Notes: generated by a model not told the origin, from the sequence alone. Positions 25,947-35,597 are shown, counted from the stretch's first letter. The stretch: DNA of 64,000 nucleotides from OCS155 cluster bacterium AG-422-J23 (GCA_003213625.1 QCMT01000002.1:317566-381565), one strand, 5' to 3'. Numbers and translations are program-made.

Positions 25947-28544
25947 TTGAGTATTTTTAAAAAAGTTTTATCTGTTGGAAGTGGAAAACTTGCACAAGAG
26001 CTTGATAAAAAAGTCGAGTTAATTAACTCTAAAGAATCTGAAGTTGAAAAATATTCCGACAATGAAATTAAAAATAAATTTCAAAATTTAAAAAAGGAGA
26101 TAACCTCAGAAAACAAATTTGATTTTGAGGTTGATGCATTTTCATTAGTAAGGGAAGCATCTAAAAGAACAATTGGACAACGCCACTATGACGTACAGTT
26201 GTTCGGTGGAATGGTTTTATTAAGAAATAAAATAGCTGAGATGAAAACAGGGGAAGGTAAAACACTTGTTTCTACACTCCCCATATCATTTATGTCACTT
26301 TTTGATCAAAGTGTTCATGTTGTAACAGTGAATGACTATCTATCAAGAAGAGATGCTGAATGGATGAGTCCAATTTATAACTTTTTAGGACTTGAAGTTG
26401 GCCTTATTTATTCAAATCAAGACTACCAAGAAAAAGTTTCAGAATATAAAAAAGACATTGTTTATGGAACTAATAATGAATTTGGTTTTGATTATTTAAG
26501 AGACAACATGGCACAAACCTCAGAACAACTAACTCAAGGAAACCTATTTTATGCAGTAATTGACGAAGTTGACTCAATTTTAGTTGACGAGGCCAGAACA
26601 CCTTTAATTATTTCTGGAAGGGTTGAGGAGTCAACGAAATGGTATCTACAATTTTCAAAATTAGTTAAGCAAATGAAAAAAGACATCCATTATGAAGTAG
26701 ATGAATCAAAAAAACAAATTCACCCTACAGAGGAGGGAATTGAATTTATCGAGGGTAAATTAGGTATTGATAATCTATATGAAAACACATCTACAAACTT
26801 TATTCATTATTTAACAGCTTCATTACGTGCTAAAGAAATTTATAAAAAAGATATTGATTACATAAAATCTGATGGGCAGGTAAAAATAGTAGACGAATTT
26901 ACAGGACGTGTTTTAGAAGGAAGACGTTATTCTGACGGACTCCATCAAGCAATTGAAGCTAAAGAAAATGTAAATATTCAGGACGAAAATCAAACTTTAG
27001 CATCGATCACTTATCAAAATTATTTTAGGATGTATGAACATCTATCTGGCATGACAGGTACGGCAAAAACTGAAGAAGAGGAATTAATTCAAATTTATAA
27101 TCTTGAGGTGGTGGAGATACCAACAAACCTACCAGTAGCAAGAAACGATAATCAAGACACTGTTTACAAAACGAAGAATGCAAAACTAAATGCAGTTGTA
27201 GAAGATATAAAAAAAAGACACGAAATTGGACAACCAGTTTTATTAGGTACAGTCTCAGTTGACTCATCAGAAGAAATTTCAAAAGCATTAACAAAAAACA
27301 GTATTAAGCATTCTGTTTTAAATGCAAAAAATCACTTGGAAGAAGCATCAATTATTGCTCAAGCCGGACGACTAAAAGCCGTTACCGTTGCAACGAATAT
27401 GGCAGGAAGAGGTGTAGACATCAAATTAGGTGGTAATAGTGAATTTATGGCTAAAAATGAAGCAGAAAAAGAAAACAAATTAGATGATGAAAAATACATG
27501 GAGGAGTTAATTTCGAAATTTGATTCTTCGATCAATGACGAAAAAGAAAAAGTAATTGAACTTGGAGGTCTTTATGTAATTGGGACAGAAAGACATGAAT
27601 CTCGCAGAATTGATAACCAATTAAGAGGAAGATCAGGAAGGCAAGGTGATCCAGGTGAATCAAGATTTTATATAAGTCTTGAAGATGACTTAATGAGAAG
27701 ATTCCAAGGTGAAAGAATTCAATCAATTATGGATAAGCTTAACTTGCCTGATGATGAAAAGATTGAGCAGAGTATGGTAACTAAGAGTATCGAAAGAGCT
27801 CAAGCACAAGTTGAATCTTTAAACTTTGAAATAAGAAAAAATGTTCTAAAGTTTGATCAAGTCCTTAATCAACAAAGAGATGTAATTTATAAATGGAGAC
27901 GAGAACTATTAATATCTGACAATATAGAAAATCTGATCACTGATTGGCGAGATGACATATTTAATGAACTACAAAATAATGTTGATAACTATAAAACACA
28001 ATATGAAACAATTGAAGATTATAGAAATTTTGTTGAAGATGAGTTGAGTCTAATTTTATCTGATAACTTAAAAAAACAAATATTACAAACCGCTGAAATA
28101 AATGACAATTTAGAAATAGTATCAAGTCTGGAATTCCTATACAATAAAAATTTGAAATCAGATAAAAATAATTTCATGAATTTAGCAAGAATGGGTTCAC
28201 TTTCGTTTATCGATCAATCCTGGAAAAATCACCTTTCTGAAATGGATTATCTTAGATCAGGTATTGGATTAAGAGCAATGGGTCAGAGAGATCCATTAGT
28301 TGAATATCAAAAAGAAGGATATGATTTATTTGAAGATTTAATTCACAATGTAAAGTTATCTGTTGTTAGACTTTTATTAAACTTTGAAAAAGTATCGGCA
28401 GAAAATAATAATCTAAGGAAAGAAGAAACAAAAGAAGCAAATATAAACAATAAAGACAAGATTGGGAGAAATGATCCTTGCTATTGTGGATCAGGTTTAA
28501 AATATAAAAAGTGTGGAATGCTAAATAAATGTACAAAGAACTAA
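25947..28544 (+). CDS. secA: Preprotein translocase ATPase SecA
   Basis: An 865-residue SecA, the motor that pushes unfolded proteins through SecYEG. Visible are GQRHYDVQLFGGMVL, Walker A MKTGEGKTLV, the DEAD-type IDEVDSILVDEARTPL, MAGRGVDIKLGG, GRSGRQGDPGESRF and a C-terminal SEC-C zinc motif GRNDPCYCGSGLKYKKCG. TTG 25947 is preferred as start because MSIFKKVLSVGSGK is the usual SecA N-terminus and it begins 2 bases after the ahcY stop. ATG 25923, inside ahcY, would add eight residues. The 3' end contains the prfB start codon. Confidence 0.95.
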   Translation: MSIFKKVLSVGSGKLAQELDKKVELINSKESEVEKYSDNEIKNKFQNLKKEITSENKFDFEVDAFSLVREASKRTIGQRHYDVQLFGGMVLLRNKIAEMKTGEGKTLVSTLPISFMSLFDQSVHVVTVNDYLSRRDAEWMSPIYNFLGLEVGLIYSNQDYQEKVSEYKKDIVYGTNNEFGFDYLRDNMAQTSEQLTQGNLFYAVIDEVDSILVDEARTPLIISGRVEESTKWYLQFSKLVKQMKKDIHYEVDESKKQIHPTEEGIEFIEGKLGIDNLYENTSTNFIHYLTASLRAKEIYKKDIDYIKSDGQVKIVDEFTGRVLEGRRYSDGLHQAIEAKENVNIQDENQTLASITYQNYFRMYEHLSGMTGTAKTEEEELIQIYNLEVVEIPTNLPVARNDNQDTVYKTKNAKLNAVVEDIKKRHEIGQPVLLGTVSVDSSEEISKALTKNSIKHSVLNAKNHLEEASIIAQAGRLKAVTVATNMAGRGVDIKLGGNSEFMAKNEAEKENKLDDEKYMEELISKFDSSINDEKEKVIELGGLYVIGTERHESRRIDNQLRGRSGRQGDPGESRFYISLEDDLMRRFQGERIQSIMDKLNLPDDEKIEQSMVTKSIERAQAQVESLNFEIRKNVLKFDQVLNQQRDVIYKWRRELLISDNIENLITDWRDDIFNELQNNVDNYKTQYETIEDYRNFVEDELSLILSDNLKKQILQTAEINDNLEIVSSLEFLYNKNLKSDKNNFMNLARMGSLSFIDQSWKNHLSEMDYLRSGIGLRAMGQRDPLVEYQKEGYDLFEDLIHNVKLSVVRLLLNFEKVSAENNNLRKEETKEANINNKDKIGRNDPCYCGSGLKYKKCGMLNKCTKN

Positions 28545-29633
28545 TAAACAAGATACTAAATTTTAAGGAAAGATTGACTTCAGCTATGGAGTATCTTTGA
28601 CTTTGAAAATAAAAAAAAGCAACTTTTAGAAATAAATAAAGTTATTTCTGAAGAAAATTTTTGGACTATAAACCCTAATGCTCAAAATATTGTCAAGAAT
28701 GCTTCAAATATTGAAAAAATAGTAAATTTATTAGAAGTAATCGAGGTTGAAATTAAAGATCTCGAGGAATTTATTGAATTGAGTAAAGATAACTCATCTG
28801 AATTAGATGAAATAAAGAATCAGCTTATTAACACAGAACAAAAAATTATTGATTTAGAAGAAGAATCTTTATATTCGGAAGAGTTTGATAATCATTCTGC
28901 TGTTTTAACGGTTAATGCGGGTGCAGGAGGGGTTGATGCTCACGATTGGGCAGAAATGCTATTAAGAATGTATACAAGATTTTTGGATAACAATAATATG
29001 CAATATGAAATTGAAGAAATTTCTACTGGAGAGGAAGCGGGCATTAAATCTGGATCAATAAGGATTGACAATTACCGTGCATACGCAAATTTAGAAAGTG
29101 AAAGAGGTGTTCATAGATTAGTTAGAATAAGCCCGTTTGACAGTAATAAAAGAAGACATACTAGTTTTGCAGGAGTTGATGTTGTTCCATTAATTGATGA
29201 TTCGGATGAGTTTGATTTAAATGATGATGATATCCGTATTGATGTTTATAGGTCTTCTGGAGCTGGAGGTCAACATGTAAATACTACGGATTCTGCTGTT
29301 AGAGTTACCCATATTCCAACAGGAATAGTAGTTGCTTGTCAGGCCGAAAGGTCACAGTTACAAAACAAAATACGAGCCTTAGGCCTTCTAAAATCAAAAC
29401 TAATACTATTAGAAAAAGAAGAAAAATTAAAAAAACTCGATTCAATTAGAGGGGAACAAGTTGAAGCAGGGTGGGGTAGACAGATTAGGTCTTATGTTAT
29501 GCAACCTTATCAACAAGTTAAAGACGCAAGAACAAACATTGAAGTTGGAAATATTCAATCAGTTTTAGATGGAGATATTAACATATTTATTAATGAGTAT
29601 TTAAAATGGCGTAGACAGGGATTAAATGATTAA
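28529..29633 (+). CDS. prfB: Peptide chain release factor 2, with programmed +1 frameshift
   Basis: The gene is in two frames. ATG 28529 (inside secA, overlap 16 bases) opens 23 codons ending in the in-frame TGA at 28598-28600. A +1 shift at CTT-T then continues at GAC 28599 for 344 codons, giving a 367-residue RF2. The joined protein reads MEYL-DFENKKKQLLEI across the site, matching the family's 'RGYLDYDxK'. Domain landmarks are the RF2 stop-codon-reading SPF in RISPFD and the catalytic GGQ in GAGGQHVNTTDSAVR. RF2 reads UGA and UAA, and low RF2 favours the shift, so the gene regulates itself. RF2 is also the factor that competes for UGA at the proposed selenocysteine codon near 36953. Confidence 0.96.
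28588..28601 (+). promoter_or_regulatory. prfB programmed +1 frameshift site
   Basis: GGAG (28588-28591), then TAT CTT TGA C. This is the classic RF2 recoding site: an internal Shine-Dalgarno close to a slippery CTT before an in-frame TGA followed by C. The peptide before and after the slip joins into a normal RF2 N-terminus, and the downstream frame stays open to 29633. Confidence 0.95.
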
Positions 29634-30303
29634 GTTAGATAATGTTTCATTAGTTTTTCAAGGTGGAAGTGTTGCGCTTTCAAATGTCACTACAAATATT
29701 TCAGAGGGTGAATTTGTTTACCTTATTGGTCATTCTGGAAGTGGTAAATCATCCTTACTTAAACTTCTTTATAAAGAATATTCTGCAACAAAAGGAGATA
29801 TAGAAGTTGTAGATATGGATGTAACTAGCTTACCTAAGTGGAAAATACCTTTGTTGAGAAGAAAATTAGGAATTGTTACACAAGAACCCCAACTGCTTGA
29901 AGATAGAACAACTTTTGAAAATATAAGTTTTGCTCTTGAAGTACTTGGTTTTGAAGAAAAGGAAATAGATGTGAAGACCAGTACTTTGATTGATTTAGTT
30001 GGTTTAAACGAAAGTATGTACAAATTTCCAAGTCAACTTTCGGGAGGAGAGCAAACAAGGGCATGTATAGCTCGTGCATTAGCATCAAATCCATTAGTCC
30101 TTTTATGTGACGAACCAACCGGTAATTTAGATCCAGACCTTAGTATTCAAATTATCTCATTATTAGAAAAAATAAATAGGGCTGGAACAACAGTTTTAAT
30201 GGCAACACATGACTCATCGATCGTCAACAGAAGAAAAAAAAGAGTTTTGCAACTGAAAGATGGAAAATTATTAAGTGATGTAGACCAAGGGAGATATGTT
30301 TAA
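29626..30303 (+). CDS. ftsE: Cell division ATP-binding protein FtsE
   Basis: A 225-residue ABC ATPase. Walker A is GHSGSGKSSLLKLL, the signature LSGGEQTRACIARAL and Walker B VLLCDEPTGNLD, with the switch His in ATHDSS. FtsE with FtsX forms a membrane complex that turns on peptidoglycan hydrolases at the division site rather than moving a substrate. The start overlaps the prfB stop by eight bases and ftsX begins six bases after its stop. The order prfB-ftsE-ftsX-hydrolase-smpB is conserved in actinobacteria. Confidence 0.95.
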   Translation: MIKLDNVSLVFQGGSVALSNVTTNISEGEFVYLIGHSGSGKSSLLKLLYKEYSATKGDIEVVDMDVTSLPKWKIPLLRRKLGIVTQEPQLLEDRTTFENISFALEVLGFEEKEIDVKTSTLIDLVGLNESMYKFPSQLSGGEQTRACIARALASNPLVLLCDEPTGNLDPDLSIQIISLLEKINRAGTTVLMATHDSSIVNRRKKRVLQLKDGKLLSDVDQGRYV

Positions 30304-30309
30304 ACACTT

Positions 30310-31185
30310 ATGAAAAAATTAAACTATGTTTTCAAGAATACATTTATAAACATGAGAAGAAATCCATTATTAGTTATTGCAACAATGCTCGCAGTTTTGG
30401 TATCTTCATTTCTGGTTTTTACTACACTTTCTGCGCGTGCCATTGTAGAAAACAACACATCACGATGGCAAAATGGAGTCCACGTTGTTATTTTTTTAGA
30501 CGATAGGGTGACTTCTACAGCTCACAAACAACTTCAGGATACTTTAGAAAGCTATCCAGAAGTAAGGATGGTAGAGTATTTTACAAAATCTGAAGCTTCC
30601 GATGAATTCAAAATATTGTTCAAAGATCAACCTGAATTACTGCAAGAGGTTGATTTTGATATATTACCAACATCTTTGCGTATAAATCTGAATGATCCAG
30701 CAGACTATCAGTTGATAATTGAAAGAATGGATGGCAACCCTGCAGTGAAAGAGATAAGAGCTTCTGGAGAAGCAATTGAACGACTCTTAAGTTTAACAAA
30801 TACACTAGTTTTATCTGCAACAATTTTTGCAGGATTAATTGCATTTGCCGCGTTTATTTTAATTATTAATACATTGAGGCTTACTGCTTATGCAAAGAAA
30901 AAAGAAATAAAAATTATGAGAACTATAGGAGCATCATCAACGTACATAAGACTTCCATTTATTTTTGAAGCAGTTTTTGAATCATTAATTGGAACAAGTT
31001 TTGCTGTTGGTCTTGGTTGGGGGTTTATACAGTATTCAAAAACCTCATTTATTGCAGAGAGTATTTTCGATATAGCAATTTCTGATTCATATTTAATCAA
31101 TTTAACTCTAATTTTATTATTATCGACTGTAATATTTGGATTTTTTGCGAGCTTTGTTGGAATCAGGAAAGCACTTAATGATTAA
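30310..31185 (+). CDS. ftsX: Cell division protein FtsX
   Basis: A 291-residue FtsX with four membrane helices (about 20-42, 160-182, 210-235 and 258-282) and a large extracellular domain between the first two. RNPLLVIATMLAV at the start and AKKKEIKIMRTIGASSTYIR after the second helix are typical. The outer domain (about 45-155) is what would contact the M23 hydrolase encoded next, whose start codon overlaps the ftsX stop. The complex converts ATP hydrolysis by FtsE into activation of septal wall cleavage. Confidence 0.93.
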   Translation: MKKLNYVFKNTFINMRRNPLLVIATMLAVLVSSFLVFTTLSARAIVENNTSRWQNGVHVVIFLDDRVTSTAHKQLQDTLESYPEVRMVEYFTKSEASDEFKILFKDQPELLQEVDFDILPTSLRINLNDPADYQLIIERMDGNPAVKEIRASGEAIERLLSLTNTLVLSATIFAGLIAFAAFILIINTLRLTAYAKKKEIKIMRTIGASSTYIRLPFIFEAVFESLIGTSFAVGLGWGFIQYSKTSFIAESIFDIAISDSYLINLTLILLLSTVIFGFFASFVGIRKALND

Positions 31186-32554
31186 AAAGTTATTTGCAGT
31201 TTCAATATTATTTATGGTTTTCCTACAAACAATATTTGTTGATCATTCTTTCGCAATTACTGCAGAGGAAAGGCTTGAAGAGGTAGAAAAGCAGCTTGTA
31301 GCAATAGCAAACCAAATAAAACAATATGAAGGTGACAAGACAGATTTAGAAAAAGCGATCTTGGCGAATGATTCATCCCTCAAAAAAGTAAATGAAGAAC
31401 TTGCAGAAGTCCAGAGAAGACTTCTTGTTGCTGAACTTGCACTTGAAAAAGCTTTGGAGGGTTACAGCGAAACTTTAAACAGCCTTGCTGATGTTCAACA
31501 AAATATCGTAAAAGAACAAATTACATTGGGTACTACCAAAAACGAAATTGCAAAAGTAAAAGATGAGTTATTTGAAACTCAAAAAAATTTAAATCTAGCA
31601 AAAGACGAGTTACAAGACAAAGCCGTTGATATGTATATCAACGGTGTTATGAGCCCAGCAACAGCCTTATTTATTAATCTAAATGATTTATCTGATTTTC
31701 TGGCTGCTCTAGGTTATGCCTCTGCGATTGTAAATACAGCTTACGAAATAATAGAGTCTTTAAATTCGTTTGAAAGTTTATCAGAAACTCAAACTGAGTT
31801 TCTATCGGAACGTGAAAAAGAAAGGGAAGAAATCATAGCTTCTCTTCAACTGGAAGAGGAAAAGAAGAATCAAATTTCTATTGAAGCTGAAGAGTATGCA
31901 GATGAAGTAGAGGAAAGTAAAAATAGGGTAGAAAGAGAAAAGGCACAAGTTGAAAATAAAAAGGCTGCTGTTTTAGCAGAAAGAAAGAAAGCTCAGAACC
32001 TTTTGAAAGAAGCAAATAATCAATTGGCTAAATTAGATGCTGAACATGCAAATCTTGAAAAACTTGAAGATGCCATTCAGGCAGACATAAACAGGTTAAG
32101 TACGCTTGGTGGAGCAGCTCCAGATAAGTTAACTTGGCCTATAACTGGAAGTTATGTTTCAAGTGGTTATAAGTGGAGAAGATTTAGAGGAACAACAAGT
32201 TTTCATGGAGCTATAGATATCCCTGGAAGAACAGGTACACCTATAAAAGCTGCAGCAGGAGGAGTAGTCATTCTTGCAAGATATTATGGTTTAGCTGGTA
32301 GAACAGTTTTTATTGATCATGGTGGGGGAATGACGACACTTTATTTTCATATGAATGAAATAAGAGCATCTGTTGGCCAAACTGTTGTTACAGGTGATGT
32401 AATTGGGACTGTTGGTACAACAGGTAGATCAACAGGTCCACACTTACATTTTGAAGTAAGACTAAAGAATCCAAATACGGTTAGTTGTAGCCTTCCTTAC
32501 TTAGATCCTACTTCTAGGGGAAGAATGAATCCTTATTGCTTTTTAGATAGATGA
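31178..32554 (+). CDS. Secreted M23 metallopeptidase with coiled coil (EnvC/PcsB-like FtsEX partner)
   Basis: A 458-residue exported protein: signal peptide (about 1-26), a long coiled coil (about 28-300, rich in Glu, Lys and Ala, with a non-coiled middle near 165-200), then a LytM/M23 domain (about 325-440). Zinc ligands are visible in FHGAIDIPG (HxxxD) and GPHLHFEV (HxH), so the domain is probably an active endopeptidase, unlike LytM factors that lost them. ATG 31178 is chosen since it starts the signal peptide and overlaps the ftsX stop. Coiled coil plus M23 after ftsX is the architecture of hydrolases or activators controlled by FtsEX. Confidence 0.9.
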   Translation: MIKKLFAVSILFMVFLQTIFVDHSFAITAEERLEEVEKQLVAIANQIKQYEGDKTDLEKAILANDSSLKKVNEELAEVQRRLLVAELALEKALEGYSETLNSLADVQQNIVKEQITLGTTKNEIAKVKDELFETQKNLNLAKDELQDKAVDMYINGVMSPATALFINLNDLSDFLAALGYASAIVNTAYEIIESLNSFESLSETQTEFLSEREKEREEIIASLQLEEEKKNQISIEAEEYADEVEESKNRVEREKAQVENKKAAVLAERKKAQNLLKEANNQLAKLDAEHANLEKLEDAIQADINRLSTLGGAAPDKLTWPITGSYVSSGYKWRRFRGTTSFHGAIDIPGRTGTPIKAAAGGVVILARYYGLAGRTVFIDHGGGMTTLYFHMNEIRASVGQTVVTGDVIGTVGTTGRSTGPHLHFEVRLKNPNTVSCSLPYLDPTSRGRMNPYCFLDR

Positions 32555-32985
32555 AAGTTTTCGCAGAGAATCGTAAAGCAAGAAATTCTTATGAATTTCT
32601 TGAATTTTTTGAAGCAGGAGTTGTACTGACTGGTCCCGAGACAAAAAGCACAAGAAATGGAGGAATTTCGATTATTGATGCTTTTGCGACAATAGATGAT
32701 GAAGAAGCTGTAATTAGAGAAATGAATATTGAACCTTACAAATATGCTGATTTAATTGATTATGACCCCAAAACCCCCAGAAAACTTTTGCTCCATAAAA
32801 AAGAAATAAAAAGACTTATCGGATTAATATCAACAAAAGGTCTTACCCTTATCGCAACAAAAGTTTTTGAGCAAAATGGCTATATTAAAATTCAATTAGC
32901 TCTTGCAAAAGGTAAAAAAGATATCGATAAAAGAAGAAAGATTACAGATAAAAGAGTTAGAAAAGAAATTAGAGACTTTAAATAA
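32551..32985 (+). CDS. smpB: tmRNA-binding protein SmpB
   Basis: A 144-residue SmpB, which binds tmRNA and brings it to stalled ribosomes. NRKARNSYEFLEFFEAGVVL is close to the family N-terminus, followed by GPETKSTRNGGISI and DPKTPRKLLLHKKEI; the basic tail DKRRKITDKRVRKEIRDFK is the helix that enters the mRNA channel. It overlaps the hydrolase stop (ATGA). Its RNA partner, ssrA, is in the window at 38347, about 5.4 kb away, whereas in many genomes they are adjacent. Confidence 0.96.
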   Translation: MKVFAENRKARNSYEFLEFFEAGVVLTGPETKSTRNGGISIIDAFATIDDEEAVIREMNIEPYKYADLIDYDPKTPRKLLLHKKEIKRLIGLISTKGLTLIATKVFEQNGYIKIQLALAKGKKDIDKRRKITDKRVRKEIRDFK

Positions 32986-33050
32986 TTTCTTTTTTAAATT
33001 ACTTTTATAAATTTATAATTTATAAACTTAATAAGAAATTAAAGGAAATT

Positions 33051-33362
33051 ATGGTAAAAGAAATAAATGCTGAAGAATATTCAGAAATTGTAAATTCATC
33101 TAATCCGGTTGTTATTGATTTTCATGCTACTTGGTGTGGACCGTGTAAAGTACTGAGTCCAATTTTAGAAGAATTAGATGATGAAATAGAAGGTGTTGAG
33201 TTCGTTAAACTTGATGTCGATCAACATCCTCAAATTGCTGGACAAAATCAAGTTATGGGCGTACCGACCGTAGTTATTCTAAAAGATGGTGAAGTTAAAG
33301 ACAGGTTTGTAGGCGTTCAACCAAAAGAAGTGATAAAAGAAAAAATTACTTCACTAGGTTAA
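33051..33362 (+). CDS. trxA: Thioredoxin
   Basis: A 103-residue thioredoxin with the active site WCGPC (Cys29 and Cys32), the following KVLSPILEEL helix, the VDQHPQIA segment and the cis-Pro loop GVPTVVIL. It reduces disulfides in cytosolic proteins. AAAGGAAATT lies before ATG 33051, a good ribosome-binding site, and the 65-base AT-rich gap after smpB may hold its own promoter. It begins a short redox group with a membrane-anchored small protein and a mycoredoxin-like protein. Confidence 0.96.
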   Translation: MVKEINAEEYSEIVNSSNPVVIDFHATWCGPCKVLSPILEELDDEIEGVEFVKLDVDQHPQIAGQNQVMGVPTVVILKDGEVKDRFVGVQPKEVIKEKITSLG

Positions 33363-33364
33363 TA

Positions 33365-33625
33365 GTGTTACGAATTGTATTAGTTTTACAAGTACTAATA
33401 CTTCTTTTGTTCGGATTCTTTATTTTAAATATTCAAAATACAGTAAATGAGTTATCAGGTCAATTAGAAACTGCGCTACTAACCATAGAGGATATGAAAA
33501 CAGTACTTCCTGAAATTGAAGAAGCAGTGGAGAACTTTAATCAATTAGAGCCATTATTCGAGAACCTTGGAAAACTTAGTGAATTACTCTCAGTATTGAC
33601 AGATCCATTTGGTTCAAATGGATAA
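33365..33625 (+). CDS. Small N-terminally anchored protein of unknown function
   Basis: An 86-residue protein starting at GTG 33365, two bases after the thioredoxin stop. One membrane helix (about 3-23) is followed by an acidic helical tail with coiled-coil-like spacing (ENFNQLEPLFENLGKL). No family is recognised. It lies between a thioredoxin and a mycoredoxin-like gene and overlaps the latter by eight bases, so it is likely translated with them, but no redox residue is present (it has no Cys). Confidence 0.6.
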   Translation: MLRIVLVLQVLILLLFGFFILNIQNTVNELSGQLETALLTIEDMKTVLPEIEEAVENFNQLEPLFENLGKLSELLSVLTDPFGSNG

Positions 33626-33869
33626 TAAATCAGGAATTATCATGTACAGCACACAGTGGTGTGGAGACTGTGTAAGATCGAAGAAAGTTTTTGATAAGTT
33701 GAATATCAAATTTACTGAAATTGATATCGACTTTGATAAAGACGGATATGAAATAGCTAAGAAATTACAAAATCAAAATCCTAGAATACCAACTATAGTT
33801 TTTGAAGATGGAAGCTATTTAGTTGAACCCTCTGATGTTGAGCTCATAGATAAATTAAACTCTTTATAA
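33618..33869 (+). CDS. Glutaredoxin/mycoredoxin-like protein
   Basis: An 83-residue thioredoxin-fold protein. YSTQWCGDCVRSKKVF puts the CxxC at Cys15 and Cys18; NPRIPTIVFEDG is the cis-Pro loop. The size and WCxxC near the start fit actinobacterial mycoredoxin, which uses mycothiol in place of glutathione, though NrdH-type or plain glutaredoxins are close relatives. ATG 33618 overlaps the preceding stop; TTG 33609 is an alternative start. Whether this organism makes mycothiol cannot be judged from the window. Confidence 0.83.
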   Translation: MDNKSGIIMYSTQWCGDCVRSKKVFDKLNIKFTEIDIDFDKDGYEIAKKLQNQNPRIPTIVFEDGSYLVEPSDVELIDKLNSL

Positions 33870-33877
33870 TTTGAGTG

Positions 33878-34669
33878 ATGTTAGATAATAAAATAAATTC
33901 TCAAGATTTTATAAATTTTTGTAATGAAACTCTAGATATTTCTGGAAAAATAGCATTAGCTCATTTTCGCGACATAAGGGATTTGACAATTAAAGTTGAT
34001 GAAAGTCCAGTTACTCTTGCAGATAAACAAATTGAACAGGTAATTAGAAGAGAAATAGAAAAAGAGTATCCAAAGCATAATATTGTCGGTGAAGAGCTTG
34101 AAGTTCTAAATAATGAATCTGAATATACATGGTATATTGACCCAATTGATGGAACCCGAAGTTTTATAGCTGGAAAAAATGACTTTGGAACTTTGATTGG
34201 ACTGGTCAAAAATGATGAGATTATTGGAGGAGTTATTGATTGTCCAGCCTTAAAAGAAAGATGGGTTTCCTTTGAGAAAAATATAACTATGGTAAATGGA
34301 AATATTATTCAATGTAGAAAAATCGACAAACTTGAAAATTCAGTAATGGCAACAACTTCAAGTCATCAATTTGGTATGAAAAAATGGAGAGCTTACCAAT
34401 CTCTTGAAGAAAGTGTTAAAGTTACGACTACTGGAAGTGACTGTTATAACTACGGATTGTTAGCTAGTGGGTATGTAGATATTGTTGCTGAAAAACTTAC
34501 TGCTCCCCATGATTATTTACCTCTAATAAAAATTGTTGAAGGCGCAGGTGGTGTCATGACAGACTGGGATGGCAAGAGACTTCCTCTCGATGATAAAGAT
34601 GTTTATGTTTTAGCCTCAGCCTCTAAAGAACTCCATGAGTTAGCATTAGAGAAATTAAAAAACAAATAA
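33878..34669 (+). CDS. Inositol monophosphatase-family phosphatase, probably histidinol-phosphatase-like
   Basis: A 263-residue Mg-dependent phosphatase of the IMPase superfamily. VTLADKQIEQ, GEE (metal Glu), the signature WYIDPIDGTRSF and TAPHDYLPLIKIVEGAGG are all in place. The details (FGTLIGLV after the DPIDGT, and 'SGDCYNYG/A..D' like TTGSDCYNYGLL) are closest to the histidinol-phosphatase HisN group of actinobacteria, but inositol monophosphatase or fructose-1,6-bisphosphatase activity cannot be ruled out. ATG 33878 directly follows an in-frame GTG at 33875. Confidence 0.82.
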   Translation: MLDNKINSQDFINFCNETLDISGKIALAHFRDIRDLTIKVDESPVTLADKQIEQVIRREIEKEYPKHNIVGEELEVLNNESEYTWYIDPIDGTRSFIAGKNDFGTLIGLVKNDEIIGGVIDCPALKERWVSFEKNITMVNGNIIQCRKIDKLENSVMATTSSHQFGMKKWRAYQSLEESVKVTTTGSDCYNYGLLASGYVDIVAEKLTAPHDYLPLIKIVEGAGGVMTDWDGKRLPLDDKDVYVLASASKELHELALEKLKNK

Positions 34670-34670
34670 C

Positions 34671-35597
34671 ATGAAAATATTAGTTTGCGATAGGTTAGAA
34701 AAAAAAGTTTTAGACAAATTTGAAGAGCTCGGTGAAATTACAAATATTTCTGAGTCCAAAACAAAAACTGAAGATTTGATTAGTAATATCGTCGATACGG
34801 AAATTGTTGTGATTAGAAGTGGTACCAAAATAAATAAAGATATTTTAGAAAATGCAAATAATTTAAAAATTATTGCAAGGTGTGGAGTAGGAGTAGACAA
34901 CGTTGATGTAGATGAAGCAACCAATAAAAAAATTTTCGTTACTAATTCTCCAAATGCAAATATAATTTCTGTTGCTGAATTAACAATTGGGCTCATCATT
35001 TCAGCTGCTAGAAAAATTCATGTATCAAATAATTCCCTTAAAGACAAAAAATGGGATCGGAATAAATTTCTTGGAACTGAACTTTATCAAAAACAATTAG
35101 GATTAGTTGGCTTTGGAAAAGCGGCAAAAGAAGTTGCAAAAAGATTGTCTGCGTTTGGAATGAACATAGTTTTCTATGATCCTTATGTAGATAGTTCTAC
35201 AATAGAAGCTAAAAAAGTTGAGCTTGATGAACTATTGAAAACATCAGATGTTATATCAATTCATGTTGTTAAAACCGAAGAAACAACAAATTTGTTAAGC
35301 AATGAAAAACTTGATTTAATCAAAAAAGGTGGAATTTTAGTAAATACATCTAGAGGAGGAATAATTGATGAAGAGTCCCTTTTTCAAAAAGCAAATGAAA
35401 ACTTTATTTTTGCTGGTCTAGATGTGTTTAACCAAGAACCACCAGACATTAATGAAACTTTTTCAAAATCAAATATAGTTACAACTCCTCATCTTGGTGC
35501 ATCAACTTATGAAGCACAATTAAAAGCAGGTTTAGAAACTGTGAAAAATGTCTCAGATATTTTGAATGGTGATCTTTCAAGCGTTTTAAACATTTAA
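34671..35597 (+). CDS. D-isomer-specific 2-hydroxyacid dehydrogenase, D-3-phosphoglycerate dehydrogenase-like
   Basis: A 308-residue NAD-dependent dehydrogenase. LKIIARCGVGVDNVDVDEA binds substrate, LGLVGFGKAAKEVAKRL is the NAD-binding loop, ILVNTSRGGIIDE carries the catalytic Arg region, and the catalytic His is in TTPHLGASTYEAQ. This pattern is that of SerA (first step of serine synthesis). It is the short type with no C-terminal regulatory ACT domain, so serine feedback by that route is not expected. The start is one base after the phosphatase stop. The gene ends the run that began at ahcY. Confidence 0.88.
   Translation: MKILVCDRLEKKVLDKFEELGEITNISESKTKTEDLISNIVDTEIVVIRSGTKINKDILENANNLKIIARCGVGVDNVDVDEATNKKIFVTNSPNANIISVAELTIGLIISAARKIHVSNNSLKDKKWDRNKFLGTELYQKQLGLVGFGKAAKEVAKRLSAFGMNIVFYDPYVDSSTIEAKKVELDELLKTSDVISIHVVKTEETTNLLSNEKLDLIKKGGILVNTSRGGIIDEESLFQKANENFIFAGLDVFNQEPPDINETFSKSNIVTTPHLGASTYEAQLKAGLETVKNVSDILNGDLSSVLNI

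Noticed and set aside
28779..29633. prfB starting at an internal TTG 28779 as a truncated RF2
   Set aside because: The upstream frame joins through a standard RF2 frameshift site to ATG 28529, giving a normal-length protein.
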